Shown: positions 42,676 through 52,991 of the stretch, piece after piece
Layout: every line of letters begins with the position of its first letter
Position numbering within the stretch: position 1 is the first letter of the stretch
From: Streptomyces hygroscopicus subsp. hygroscopicus
Lineage (GTDB): Bacteria; Actinomycetota; Actinomycetes; Streptomycetales; Streptomycetaceae
DNA length: 64,000 nt
Assembly: GCF_030269125.1 (NCBI RefSeq)
Contig: NZ_BSSM01000016.1
Location: forward strand, 141,090-205,089
Reading direction: 5' to 3'
The notes under the pieces: model-generated
The model's input: only the letters and a program-made list of their open reading frames with translations
Told to the model about the DNA's origin: nothing
Databases searched by the model: none
Position numbers and translations under genes: made by a program

Positions 42676-43302
42676 ATGGGCAGATGGGAGCCGAACACGC
42701 GCGAGCGCCTGGCGAAGGCGGCGCTGAATCTGTACGGCGAGCGCGGGTTCGAGCAGACCACCGTGGCGGAGATCGCCAAGAGCGCGGGACTCACCGAGCG
42801 CACGTTCTTCCGGCACTACGCCGACAAGCGCGAGGTCCTGTTCTCGGGCGCCGTCGAACTCGAGCAGCTGTTCGCGGGGGCGGTCGCCGACGCCCCGCCG
42901 TCCAGCGCACCGATCGACGCGGTGGCGCTGGGCCTGTACGCGGTCTGCGAAGTCTTCGAGGAGCGGCGCGAGTTCGCGCGCAAGCGCCATGCCGTGATCT
43001 CCGCGACGGCGGAACTCCGCGAACGCGAACTGATCAAACTCGCCTCCCTCGCCGCGGCCCTCGCCGAGACCCTCCGCGGGCGCGGTGTCCCGGAGCCGGC
43101 CGCCAGTCTCACCGCCGAGACCGGCGTCGCCGTCTTCAAGGTGGCCTTCGAACGCTGGATCACCGCCGACGGGACCCGTCCGCTGGTTCAGCTGGCGCGG
43201 GATTCGCTGGACGAGCTCAGGGCGGTGGCGAGGGGGGACCTGCCGGTGAGGCCGGAGGGGGAAGCGGGCCCCGGGGTGCCGGAGGAGTCGGCGGAGGCGT
43301 AG
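42676..43302 (+). CDS. TetR-family regulator
   Basis: A 208-residue regulator. The helix-turn-helix is RERLAKAALNLYGERGFEQTTVAEIAKSAGLTERTFFRHYADKREVL, a common Streptomyces TetR subgroup. The ATG at 42676 was chosen over a start three codons upstream because homologues begin MGRWEPN. The TAGGAT hexamer seven bases upstream suggests a leaderless transcript. It probably represses itself and the divergent SDR gene through the twin operators. Confidence 0.9.
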   Translation: MGRWEPNTRERLAKAALNLYGERGFEQTTVAEIAKSAGLTERTFFRHYADKREVLFSGAVELEQLFAGAVADAPPSSAPIDAVALGLYAVCEVFEERREFARKRHAVISATAELRERELIKLASLAAALAETLRGRGVPEPAASLTAETGVAVFKVAFERWITADGTRPLVQLARDSLDELRAVARGDLPVRPEGEAGPGVPEESAEA

Positions 43303-43624
43303 CCGGGCGCGAGGGGCAGGGGTTCTCGGCGCGCGCCGGCAATCCGCTGCTGCTCGCCCGGCTCGGCCCGGGACGGCTCGGCGCGGGCCGGACCCGGTCG
43401 CTGCCGGTGGGCGATCCACGGAGCGCCGCCGGGTCCCCGGTCGGCCCCGCGTGCCTGCCGCGCCTCGGCGGCCCCTCCCGTCACCCCCCCCGGCCGGGAC
43501 GCCAGGACGAGTGAGGCGGGAGCGGCTGGGTAGACGCCCTCACCGGCCGGTCGAGCGACACAGCAGGGCAATCCGCTACCTGGCGCCCCGGGCTCGTCAC
43601 CGACCGTACGGGAAGGAGAAGGAC
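43303..43624. other. Leader region of the small secreted protein
   Basis: There is no supported gene. The frames open here are Arg/Pro/Gly-rich and lack ribosome sites. It should contain the promoter for the gene at 43625, which has GGAAGGAGAAGG directly before its ATG. Confidence 0.5.
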
Positions 43625-43927
43625 ATGATGAAGCTGATACGGCACGCGGGTACGGTCGGCGCCTCGGCGGCGCTGGTCGGCGGGGCTCTTCTGGCCACCG
43701 CCGGGCCCGCGGCGGCCGCTCCGCGGAGCGCCTCGCACGTCCCCGCCCACGCCACCGTGAGCAGGCAGGGCGCCCCCGCCTGCTCCGGTCGCCGTGGCGC
43801 GCACCGGCCCGACCCCTGGATCGAGGGGCAGCTGGCGCAGTTCGACCCCGCGGCCCGGCACCGTCTGGCCGTGTTCGACCCGTGGGTCGAGGACCAGCTG
43901 GCGGTATACGCGCCCGTCTCCTGCTGA
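43625..43927 (+). CDS. Small secreted protein with DPWxExQLA repeat
   Basis: A 100-residue protein. A Sec signal peptide covers about residues 1-33 (VGASAALVGGALLATAGPAAAA). The mature part has two Cys residues (APACSGR and the C-terminal VSC) and an internal repeat: DPWIEGQLAQFDP and DPWVEDQLAVYAP. GGAAGGAGAAGG precedes the start. I do not recognise a family. The repeat and the terminal Cys suggest a small disulfide-linked extracellular peptide (inference). Confidence 0.75.
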   Translation: MMKLIRHAGTVGASAALVGGALLATAGPAAAAPRSASHVPAHATVSRQGAPACSGRRGAHRPDPWIEGQLAQFDPAARHRLAVFDPWVEDQLAVYAPVSC

Positions 43928-44011
43928 CGCCGGCCCCTGCGAGGCGCCGCCACCTCGCGAACACCATGACCGGGTACATCGGCGTCGGCCTCTCCGGCAG
44001 CCGTCCGCCGC

Positions 44012-44086
44012 GACCACGAAACCAGTGGGCGAAGTCGACCACGCAACCACTGGTCGAAGTCGACCACGCAACCAGTGGTCGAAGTG
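44012..44086. repeat. Three tandem 25-bp repeats with internal dyads
   Basis: Units start at 44012, 44037 and 44062 with consensus GACCACGCAACCA then S-TGGTCGAAGTC (S is C or G). Copies two and three differ at one position; copy one is slightly degenerate. Each junction forms the dyad TGGTCGA-AG-TCGACCA (perfect at 44051-44066). They lie between converging genes. They lack spacers, so this is not a CRISPR array. Confidence 0.9.
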
Positions 44087-44192
44087 GGGGCCGCGTACCC
44101 CTTGGTCGTGCGGATCGCCGCGGGCGGGGGCGATGGCGCCGAGGCCGGCGGTCCGGACCGATCCGGGAATTCCGGAACGTGTCCGTGTCCCG

Positions 44193-45170
44193 TCACCTCC
44201 GCGCCCCGCCCACCCCCGCGGGTGGGGCCCCCGCGACCGCGGCGCCGTACAACGCGCGCACGGCGGCGCCGAAGTACGCGCTGTACGAGATCTGCGGTGT
44301 GTCGCCTCCCGTGTGGTACCCGCCGATCACCCCGATCACCCCCCAGCCTCCGGGCCACGGCACGAGCATGGGGCCGCCGCTCGTGCCGCCGACGAAGGCG
44401 TCACAGGCGATGCGCGGGAAGGTTCCCGGGTCGGCCGGGTCGTCGCTGGGCCACCTCGTGGTCCGGCTCCAGCACTCCAGCGGTTTCTCCGCCCCCGCCG
44501 GATAGCCGATCATCCGTACCGGCGCGTGGTCGTACCCCGTCCCGGTGAGCAGTCGTACCCCGCCGACCGCGTCCTGCAACGGCGTGCCGTCCTGGTCGGG
44601 TTCGGTGACCGCGAAGCCGAAGTCGTATGCGGCGCCCGCGTGTTCGCCCAGATCGTAGTACTGCTGCGGGAGGTAGACGCCGTTCGCTCCGACGGGGAAG
44701 ACCCCGTAGGGCTTGACCCCGTCGTGGTATCCGGGGACGAAGGCCAGGCGGCGCTGCGCGGCGGTGCCGGAGTAGCCCTTCAGGCAGTGGCCCGCGCTGA
44801 GGACCAGGTCGTGGCCGGGACTGCGGACGACGGAGCCGCTGCACGTACGGCCGGTGCCCCGGGCGTCGGTCCAGAAGAAGGTGCCGGCCTGCGGGATGCC
44901 GTCGAAGCTCCAGCTGGGCGGGATGTACTCGCCGGGGCGGGGGCCGTCCACCGCCGGGGAGGACGCCGGGCCCGCCTCGATGCCCTCGGCCGTGTCGGCG
45001 GGCAGGGCGGCCGTCATGCGGGCCGGTGTCCAGTAGGCGTCGAGCCGGGCGGCGACCGGGTTCGGTCCGGCCGTCGCCCCGTCCGCGACGGCCGCCGCGG
45101 ACGGGGCGACCGACAGCGGCAGAGCGGCCGCGCAGACCGCGAGACGGCGGAGACCAGTCAGCTTACGCAC
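44193..45170 (-). CDS. Secreted trypsin-like serine protease
   Basis: A 325-residue exported protease. The GTG at 45170 follows GAAGGGA and yields a signal peptide (LTGLRRLAVCAAALPLSVAPSAAA). A propeptide probably spans to about residue 80. Catalytic triad: His in VLSAGHCLKG, Asp in AAYDFGFAV, Ser in GGTSGGPMLV. Cys pairs (TCSGS with GHC; ECWS with IACDAF) fit chymotrypsin-type disulfides. It resembles secreted Streptomyces trypsin-like peptidases with unknown substrates. Confidence 0.9.
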   Translation of the reverse strand: MRKLTGLRRLAVCAAALPLSVAPSAAAVADGATAGPNPVAARLDAYWTPARMTAALPADTAEGIEAGPASSPAVDGPRPGEYIPPSWSFDGIPQAGTFFWTDARGTGRTCSGSVVRSPGHDLVLSAGHCLKGYSGTAAQRRLAFVPGYHDGVKPYGVFPVGANGVYLPQQYYDLGEHAGAAYDFGFAVTEPDQDGTPLQDAVGGVRLLTGTGYDHAPVRMIGYPAGAEKPLECWSRTTRWPSDDPADPGTFPRIACDAFVGGTSGGPMLVPWPGGWGVIGVIGGYHTGGDTPQISYSAYFGAAVRALYGAAVAGAPPAGVGGARR

Positions 45171-45599
45171 CGTCAGTTCCCTTCGGAGCAGAGGTACATG
45201 GCGGCTCACCCTAGGGCCGGGGACCGTGGCGCGAAAGAAGGCACCGTCGAAAGGGGGCGCGTCTACCGGCGCTGTGCGCCCCGGCGGCCAGGCGATCAGC
45301 CGGTCCGAGCCGGTCCGAGCCGGTCCGGCCGGCCGGGCCGAGTAAGGATGAGCCCTGACGTGCCGTAGCCCACCGCCCGTGCCCCGCCCCCACCCAGTCG
45401 GCGAAGTGGAGCTGCCATCAGCGACGGATCCACGCGGACGGCAAATGCGAAGCGGAGTAAATGGGTACATTCTGTACAGGTGTATCCATGTGGCGCGGGA
45501 GCGTCACAGCCCGCCTCGGGGGCTCTGACCAGCACGTTTGCGGGCTCGGCGAGCAAGGGCCTCCGGCCCTGCTGACCATTGGTCGAAGGGATGCCGGTT
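45171..45599. other. Divergent promoter region protease/acetate transporter
   Basis: 429 bases without a supported gene. It includes a tenfold-periodic GCCGGTCCGA repeat (about 45299-45328) and a small palindrome GTACATTCTGTAC (45465-45477) followed by another TGTA-rich stretch. The latter is a plausible operator or promoter element of the transporter gene. Confidence 0.45.
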
Positions 45600-46298
45600 A
45601 TGAACGAGGACACGAGGGGCCTTCACCCGGAGCAGTCGCCGCCCGGAGCGGTCCCGCCCGGGGAAGCGCCGTACGGGGCGGCTCCGCGCGCGTCGGCCTG
45701 GGCCGATCCCGCCCCGCTGGGCCTGGCCGCCTTCGCCCTGACGACCCTGCTGCTGTCGATCGTCAACACCAACCTGCTGAAGGAGACCGCGGGCATCCTG
45801 CCGGTTCTGGGCCTCGCGGCGTTCTACGGGGGGCTCGCGCAGTTCGCCGCGGGACTCATGGAGTTCCGCCGGGGCAACACCTTCGGCGCGACGGCGTTCG
45901 TCTCCTTCGCCGCCTTCTGGCTGTCCTACTGGTGGATCGCGCCGCGCGTGGCGCTCGCCGGTGACGCGCACAACGCGCTGGGCCTGTTCCTGCTCGGGTG
46001 GGCGATCTTCACCGCTTACATGACCGTGGGCGCCCTGCGCGTCAGTCTTCCCGTGCTCGCGGTGTTCGTGCTGCTGACCCTGACCTTCCTCTTCCTCGCC
46101 ATCGGGTCGTTCCAGGGAGGCGCCGGGTACGCCATGACCGAGGTGGGCGGCTGGTTCGGCATCCTCACGGGGCTCGCCGCCTGGTACGCCTCGGCGGCCA
46201 CCGTCATCAACGAGACGCACGGGCGCACCGTGCTCCCCGTCGGCCGGATCAGGACCGCGCAGGGCGAACGGGTGCGCCACGACGAGCGATCCGTCTGA
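45600..46298 (+). CDS. GPR1/FUN34/YaaH (acetate uptake) family transporter
   Basis: A 232-residue protein with six hydrophobic helices. The family signature NPAPLGL appears as DPAPLGL (ADPAPLGLAAFALTT), followed by AAFYGGLAQFAAGLMEFRRGNTFGATAF and the FLSYWW-like SFAAFWLSYWWIAP. Members import acetate or succinate by proton symport. The Asn-to-Asp change in the signature may alter specificity. GAAGGG precedes the ATG at 45600. The next gene on the strand starts about 110 bases later. Confidence 0.9.
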   Translation: MNEDTRGLHPEQSPPGAVPPGEAPYGAAPRASAWADPAPLGLAAFALTTLLLSIVNTNLLKETAGILPVLGLAAFYGGLAQFAAGLMEFRRGNTFGATAFVSFAAFWLSYWWIAPRVALAGDAHNALGLFLLGWAIFTAYMTVGALRVSLPVLAVFVLLTLTFLFLAIGSFQGGAGYAMTEVGGWFGILTGLAAWYASAATVINETHGRTVLPVGRIRTAQGERVRHDERSV

Positions 46299-46327
46299 CG
46301 AGGACGTCGTGCCGTACCCTCCCGGCC

Positions 46328-46357
46328 GCCACCGCCACCGCCACCGCCACCGCCACC
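46328..46357. repeat. Hexanucleotide tandem repeat (GCCACC)5
   Basis: Five perfect GCCACC units, with imperfect continuation, lie in the leader of the ion-channel-like gene and outside coding sequence. Copy-number variation here could alter the spacing of that leader. Confidence 0.85.
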
Positions 46358-46411
46358 GTCCCACCGGAACCCACCGCCACCGCGGCCACCGTCGGCCGCG
46401 GGCCCGGGACA

Positions 46412-47158
46412 ATGTCCCGCATGAGCGAGGACATGGACGATGCCGAAGGCCGCCTGGCCAGGATCGAACGGCTGCTGCAGAGCGGCGAGCGCGAACTGGT
46501 GCCGGCGTGGCGCCGGGCGACCCGGGGCGAGACGCGCTGGGCCGTGACCACCGTCATGCTGGCGGCGGTGGCCCTGCAGCTGGTCCTGCCGCACCGACTC
46601 GTTCTCCTGCGGCCCGTCTGGGTCCTGCCGGTGCTGGAACTGGTCCTGCTCGCCGCCCTGGTGGCGAGCAACCCCCGGCGGGTCGAGCCCAGCACGGTGT
46701 GGTGGCGGTGGCTGGGGCTGGCCCTGATCGGGACCATCAGCCTGGCCAACGGCTGGTCGGCCGCCCGGCTGGTGGGGGACCTGGTGCAGGGCGTCGGGGA
46801 GCGGGACGCGGTGCCGCTGCTGCGGGCCGGCGCCGTCATCTGGTTCACCAACGTCATCGTCTTCGCCCTGTGGTACTGGGAGTCGGACCGCGGCGGACCG
46901 ATGGCCCGGGTGCGCGGGCAGCGGCAGTACGCCGACTTCCTCTTCGTCCAGATGCAGAGCCCGGAAACGGCGCCCCCGGACTGGGAACCGGAGTTCCTCG
47001 ACTACCTGTACCTCTCGTTCACCAACGCCACCGCCTTCAGCCCGACCGACGTGATGCCCCTGTCCAGGTGGTCCAAGATGCTGATGATGCTCCAGTCCTC
47101 GGTCTCCCTGGTGACCGTCGCCCTCGTCGTGGCCCGCGCCGTCAACATCCTCAAGTAG
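46412..47158 (+). CDS. Ion-channel-like / DUF1345-type membrane protein
   Basis: A 248-residue membrane protein. After a charged N-terminus (ARIERLLQSGERELVPAWRR) it has about five helices. Helix pairs at about 50-90 and 110-150 are followed by a re-entrant-looking segment FLDYLYLSFTNATAFSPTDVMPLSRWSKMLMMLQS, which resembles the pore region of two-TM potassium channels (Ion_trans_2) but lacks the canonical TVGYG filter; it reads TNATAFSPTD. The function is probably ion conductance or related (moderate confidence). The start could be the Met three codons later. Confidence 0.75.
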   Translation: MSRMSEDMDDAEGRLARIERLLQSGERELVPAWRRATRGETRWAVTTVMLAAVALQLVLPHRLVLLRPVWVLPVLELVLLAALVASNPRRVEPSTVWWRWLGLALIGTISLANGWSAARLVGDLVQGVGERDAVPLLRAGAVIWFTNVIVFALWYWESDRGGPMARVRGQRQYADFLFVQMQSPETAPPDWEPEFLDYLYLSFTNATAFSPTDVMPLSRWSKMLMMLQSSVSLVTVALVVARAVNILK

Positions 47159-47419
47159 ACCGACACGCCGACACGGAGGCGACACGTCGACAAGCGGGCG
47201 GTCGCTCCGCCAAGTGGGCGGACACGCCGACCGGCCGAGACGGCCCGGCGATCACGCACCGAAGGAAACAGCCCCTTCGACCTCACGTAGAACGCCTCTC
47301 ACCCGATCGGTGGACGGTTCGGCTTGCCGTGTCCGGGGAGAGTGGGGTGGGCACATGACGCGTCCGTGGAGGCGAGTGCCGTACACCGGCAGAAGACCAG
47401 AATTGCATCGTTCGTTTTC

Positions 47420-47457
47420 TTGAACCCCTCGTGTTTGTGAGAGTAGGTTCTGCTTCA
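47420..47457 (+). promoter_or_regulatory. furA promoter, probably leaderless
   Basis: TTGAAC (47420-47425) and TAGGTT (47444-47449) are spaced 18 bases apart, and the -10 ends seven bases before the furA ATG at 47457. Transcription should therefore begin at or next to the A of the start codon. No ribosome site is present. The AT-rich stretch around it (TTCGTTTTCTTGAA) is a probable FurA operator. Confidence 0.65.
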
Positions 47458-47894
47458 TGACCGCCTCCCCGACTCCGACCACCGCCGAGGAGCTCCGCGG
47501 TGCCGGCCTGCGCGTGACGGCGGCTCGCGTCGCGCTGCTGGAGACGGTCCGGGACGGCGACCACCTCGGTGTCGAGGCGATCGCCTCCGGGGTCCGTGAC
47601 CGCGTGGGCCATATATCCCTGCAAGCCGTCTACGAGGCTTTGCACGCGCTTACCGCGGCGGGTCTCGTGCGCCGCATCGAGCCGGCCGGTCACCCGGCCC
47701 GGTTCGAGGGGCGCGTGGGCGACAACCATCACCACATCGTGTGCCGGTCGTGCGGGGCCGTCGTCGACGTCGACTGTGCCGTCGGCGACGCGCCCTGCCT
47801 GACCGCGGCGAACGACTGGGGCTTCGCGATCGACGAAGCCGAGGTCGTCTACTGGGGCTTGTGCCCCGACTGTTCCACCGGCCGCAGTTCCTGA
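47457..47894 (+). CDS. furA: Fur-family peroxide-responsive repressor
   Basis: A 145-residue Fur/PerR-type regulator with a winged helix (about 12-85: LRVTAARVALLETVRDGDHLGVEAI, SLQAVYEALHALTAAGLVRRIE) and a dimerisation/metal domain with DNHHHIVCRSCG and the second CxxC in WGLCPDCS (structural zinc). FurA proteins repress themselves and the adjacent catalase-peroxidase and are relieved by peroxide. The katG start is only 33 bases downstream on the same strand. Confidence 0.95.
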   Translation: MTASPTPTTAEELRGAGLRVTAARVALLETVRDGDHLGVEAIASGVRDRVGHISLQAVYEALHALTAAGLVRRIEPAGHPARFEGRVGDNHHHIVCRSCGAVVDVDCAVGDAPCLTAANDWGFAIDEAEVVYWGLCPDCSTGRSS

Positions 47895-47927
47895 GCACCT
47901 GGTTCCGCTTAGTTCGGAAGGATTGCC

Positions 47928-50156
<2,229 letters not shown>

Positions 50157-50205
50157 TCCCCGTCGGTCCGGCCGGGTCCATGCGGTCCGGCCGGACCGGC
50201 GAGCC

Positions 50206-50240
50206 GGTGTCCGGGCCCCTGCCGGGCCGGCCCGGACACC
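50206..50240 (+). terminator. Terminator hairpin after katG
   Basis: Twelve-base perfect arms (GGTGTCCGGGCC at 50206-50217 with 50229-50240) around an 11-base loop, 50 bases past the katG stop. Confidence 0.75.
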
Positions 50241-50841
50241 GCCGTCCGCCCAGAGGAACAGAGGTCCACGACGCCCCCGGCGCGCGTCGGCGGCCCGGCG
50301 CCGCCGCGCCCGGCCGCGCGTACGTCTCGTCGGAGGTCGCCGCCCGACGGGGCCCCGCGACGCGCCCGCCCGCGATCGGGGCACCTGGGCGGTCACCGGG
50401 GTGCCGGCCGCGAGGAACAGCGTCCCGGAATGTCCTCCATCGTCGGCGCCCGCGCCGGCCGCCCGGTCGGCTCCGGGTCTCCGGGCGTGTCTCCCCATGA
50501 TGCCCACCAGGCACCGTACTGTGCCGTGCGTACGGCTCGGTGCACAGCGGCAGCGCGCGCCCGGCCGGCGTCTCGGCGAGCGCGTCGGCCGCCGGACCGG
50601 CCGGCCGGACGCGCCCCTCGGACAGCGGTCCGCGCGCGACAGCCCGCGCGGACCGGTCCTCGAAACAGGGGACTCCGTCCTCTGCCCGCGCCTCCGGATG
50701 CGCCGGCAGATCCATCCAGCAGCCATATCGATAAGGCATGGAACATACCCGGTTCACTCTTGGACATGAGTGCCGTACCGCTGTTTCGCTGTTCCCCACG
50801 GATCACCCAGCCGACAACGCGTGACCTGGGAGGACTTCACC
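50241..50841. other. 600-base gap between katG terminator and bla
   Basis: No gene can be supported. On the minus strand around 50450-50720 a frame reads protein-like text (LPAHPEARAEDGVPCFED, ADALAETPAGRALPLCTEPYA) but lacks a credible start and runs into low-quality sequence. It may be a relic. The last 100 bases are AT-richer and should hold the bla promoter. Confidence 0.4.
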
Positions 50842-51744
50842 ATGACCGGTTCCCGACCGCTCGCACGGCGTGGCCTGTTGAAGGCCGGACTCGCCCTCAC
50901 CTCCGCCGCCGTCGCGGCGTCGGCAGGCAGGGCCGCCGCCGCCCCGGACGCCGCCTGCGCCGACGAGTTGGACGACCTGGAGACACGCTACGGCGCCCGG
51001 CTCGGCGTGTACGCCCGCAATGTCCGCACCGGTCAGGTGCTCGCCCACCGGGCGGGGGAGCGGTTCGCGATGTGCTCGGTGTTCAAGGCGTTCGCGGCGG
51101 CCGCCGTCCTGCGCGACGAGGCGCGCCGCGCGCCGCTGGACAGGGTGATCCACTACCCGCCGCACGACGTGCTGCCCAACTCGCCGCGCACGCAGGAGAA
51201 CCAGCCCACCGGCATGACCGTGGCCGCCCTGTGCGCGGCGGCGATCCAGTACAGCGACAACACGGCCGGCAACCTCCTGCTGCGCGAGCTGGACGGTCCC
51301 GGCGGTCTCACCCGGTTCCTCCGCTCGCTCGGCGACGAGGTGAGCCGGCTCGACCGGTGGGAGCCGGAGCTGAACACGGCGATCCCGGGGGACCCCAGGG
51401 ACACCACCACCCCCGAGGCCGTCGGCACGAGCATCGAGCGGCTGACCCTCGGCCGGGCCCTGTCCACCCCCGACCGCGAGCGGTTGGTCACCTGGCTGAA
51501 GGGCAACACCACCAGCGCCCACCGGTTCCGCGCCGGACTGCCCCGCGGCTGGACCGTCGCCGACAAGACCGGCACCGGCGACTACGCCAGCGCCCACGAC
51601 GTCGGCGTGGCCTGGACGACCCGGGGCACGCCCGTCGTCGTCGCCGTCCTGTCGACCAAGCCCGACCGGACGGCACCGGTGGACGAGGCACTCATCGAGG
51701 AAGCGGCCCGCATCGTCGCGCGGACGGTGGCGCCCGGCGAGTGA
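50842..51744 (+). CDS. bla: Class A beta-lactamase
   Basis: A 300-residue secreted serine beta-lactamase. The ATG at 50842 follows GGGAGGA. The N-terminus (RPLARRGLLKAGLALTSAAVA) is a twin-arginine signal, as usual for Streptomyces enzymes. Active-site motifs are Ser79-Val-Phe-Lys82 (S70xxK), Ser138-Asp-Asn (SDN loop), Glu174 in EPELN (the deacylating Glu166), and Lys242-Thr-Gly-Thr. All are intact, so hydrolysis of penicillins is expected. The family is common on Streptomyces chromosomes and is rarely inducible. Confidence 0.96.
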   Translation: MTGSRPLARRGLLKAGLALTSAAVAASAGRAAAAPDAACADELDDLETRYGARLGVYARNVRTGQVLAHRAGERFAMCSVFKAFAAAAVLRDEARRAPLDRVIHYPPHDVLPNSPRTQENQPTGMTVAALCAAAIQYSDNTAGNLLLRELDGPGGLTRFLRSLGDEVSRLDRWEPELNTAIPGDPRDTTTPEAVGTSIERLTLGRALSTPDRERLVTWLKGNTTSAHRFRAGLPRGWTVADKTGTGDYASAHDVGVAWTTRGTPVVVAVLSTKPDRTAPVDEALIEEAARIVARTVAPGE

Positions 51745-51762
51745 CGGCCGCGGGGAGCGAGG

Positions 51763-52113
51763 TCAGGCGCGCCGGGGCGGCTCGCCCTGGGCGGCCTGGA
51801 GATCGGCGAGGAGCCCGGCCTGCTCGGCGAGGACTCCGGACAGGATCGTCCGCGCCACCCGCAGCAGCTCGGCCACGTGCGGGCTGGTCAGCGAGTAGTA
51901 GACGGTCGAGCCTTCCTTGCGGGTCCTGACCAGGTTGGCGCGGCGCAGCACGGCCAGTTGCTGGGAGAGGTGGGCGGGCTCGATGCCCACCTCGGGCAGC
52001 ATCTCGGCGACCGCGTGCTCGCGTTCGCTGAGCAGTTCCAGCACGCGGATGCGGGCCGGATGGCCGAGCGTCTTGAAGAACTCGGCTTTCAGCTGGTACA
52101 GCGGCTTGCTCAC
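51763..52113 (-). CDS. ArsR/SmtB-family regulator
   Basis: A 116-residue winged-helix repressor: LKAEFFKTLGHPARIRVLELL, then IEPAHLSQQLAVLRRANLVRTRKEGSTVYYSLTSPHVAELL. There are no Cys residues, so it is not a classic metal sensor. It resembles the subgroup often paired with transporters or rhodanese/sulfur genes. It converges on bla with 18 bases between stops, and its own target is not obvious here. Confidence 0.9.
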   Translation of the reverse strand: MSKPLYQLKAEFFKTLGHPARIRVLELLSEREHAVAEMLPEVGIEPAHLSQQLAVLRRANLVRTRKEGSTVYYSLTSPHVAELLRVARTILSGVLAEQAGLLADLQAAQGEPPRRA

Positions 52114-52308
52114 CGGACCGTCCCTTCACCGGCCCGGCGGCCCGCCCCCTGCGGCCCGGCCTCGGCCCGTCCCATCGACCCACACGTCCACACCATGGGG
52201 TCCATCCTCACCCCGAGGGCCCGCGGCCACCGAATCGGCCCCCGGAAACACCGCACCCGGCCCCGGGCAGCCCGCGGCCGGCCATCGCCGGCCGCGGGAC
52301 CGGGTCGC

Positions 52309-52701
52309 CTACGAGGCGGGCCATCCGCCGTAGGGGACGGTGAGCAGTTCCATGGCGTGTCCGACCGGATCCATGAAGTACACGCCCTTGCCGCCATCGT
52401 TGCGGTTGATGGTGCCGGGGTGCTTCCGGTGCGGGTCCGCGTAATGCTCGACGCCGCGCTCGGTGATGCGCGCGTACGCGGCGTCGAACTCCTCCTCGGA
52501 GACCAGGAACGCGTAGTGCTGCGGGGTGATCTGGTCCTCGGGAACGGTGGCGAAGTCCAGCGTGACGCCGCTGCCCAGGGCGACGGCCACGAACGGGCCC
52601 CACTCCGAGGTGATGTCCAGGCCCACGATCTCGGTGAAGAAACGGGCGGACTCCCGGTTGTCCCGGGCATGGACGATGGTGTGATTCAACTCGACCGACA
52701 A
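52309..52701 (-). CDS. VOC-family (glyoxalase/bleomycin-resistance fold) protein
   Basis: A 130-residue single-module VOC protein: VELNHTIVHARDNRESARFFTEIVGL, FVAVALGSGVTLDFATVPEDQITPQHYAFLVSEEEFDAAYARI and GGKGVYFMDPVGHAMELLTVPYG. The His and Glu at typical metal positions (ELNHTIVHA; HAMELL) are present. The start is TTG (52699-52701), chosen because CCGGAGG lies eight bases upstream and homologous text begins there. It resembles the broken VOC gene at 54550. Confidence 0.88.
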   Translation of the reverse strand: MSVELNHTIVHARDNRESARFFTEIVGLDITSEWGPFVAVALGSGVTLDFATVPEDQITPQHYAFLVSEEEFDAAYARITERGVEHYADPHRKHPGTINRNDGGKGVYFMDPVGHAMELLTVPYGGWPAS

Positions 52702-52796
52702 GGAATGCCTCCGGAGGCATCTCCCGGCACCTCCATGCCTCACCCGGTCGGTGACCGACACGCGATGCCGCGGTCAAGTCTAGTCAGCCGTTCGGC

Positions 52797-52987
<191 letters not shown>

Positions 52988-52991
<4 letters not shown>

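Noticed and set aside
44012..44086. CRISPR array
   Set aside because: The three 25-bp units are directly contiguous without spacers, and no cas gene is nearby.
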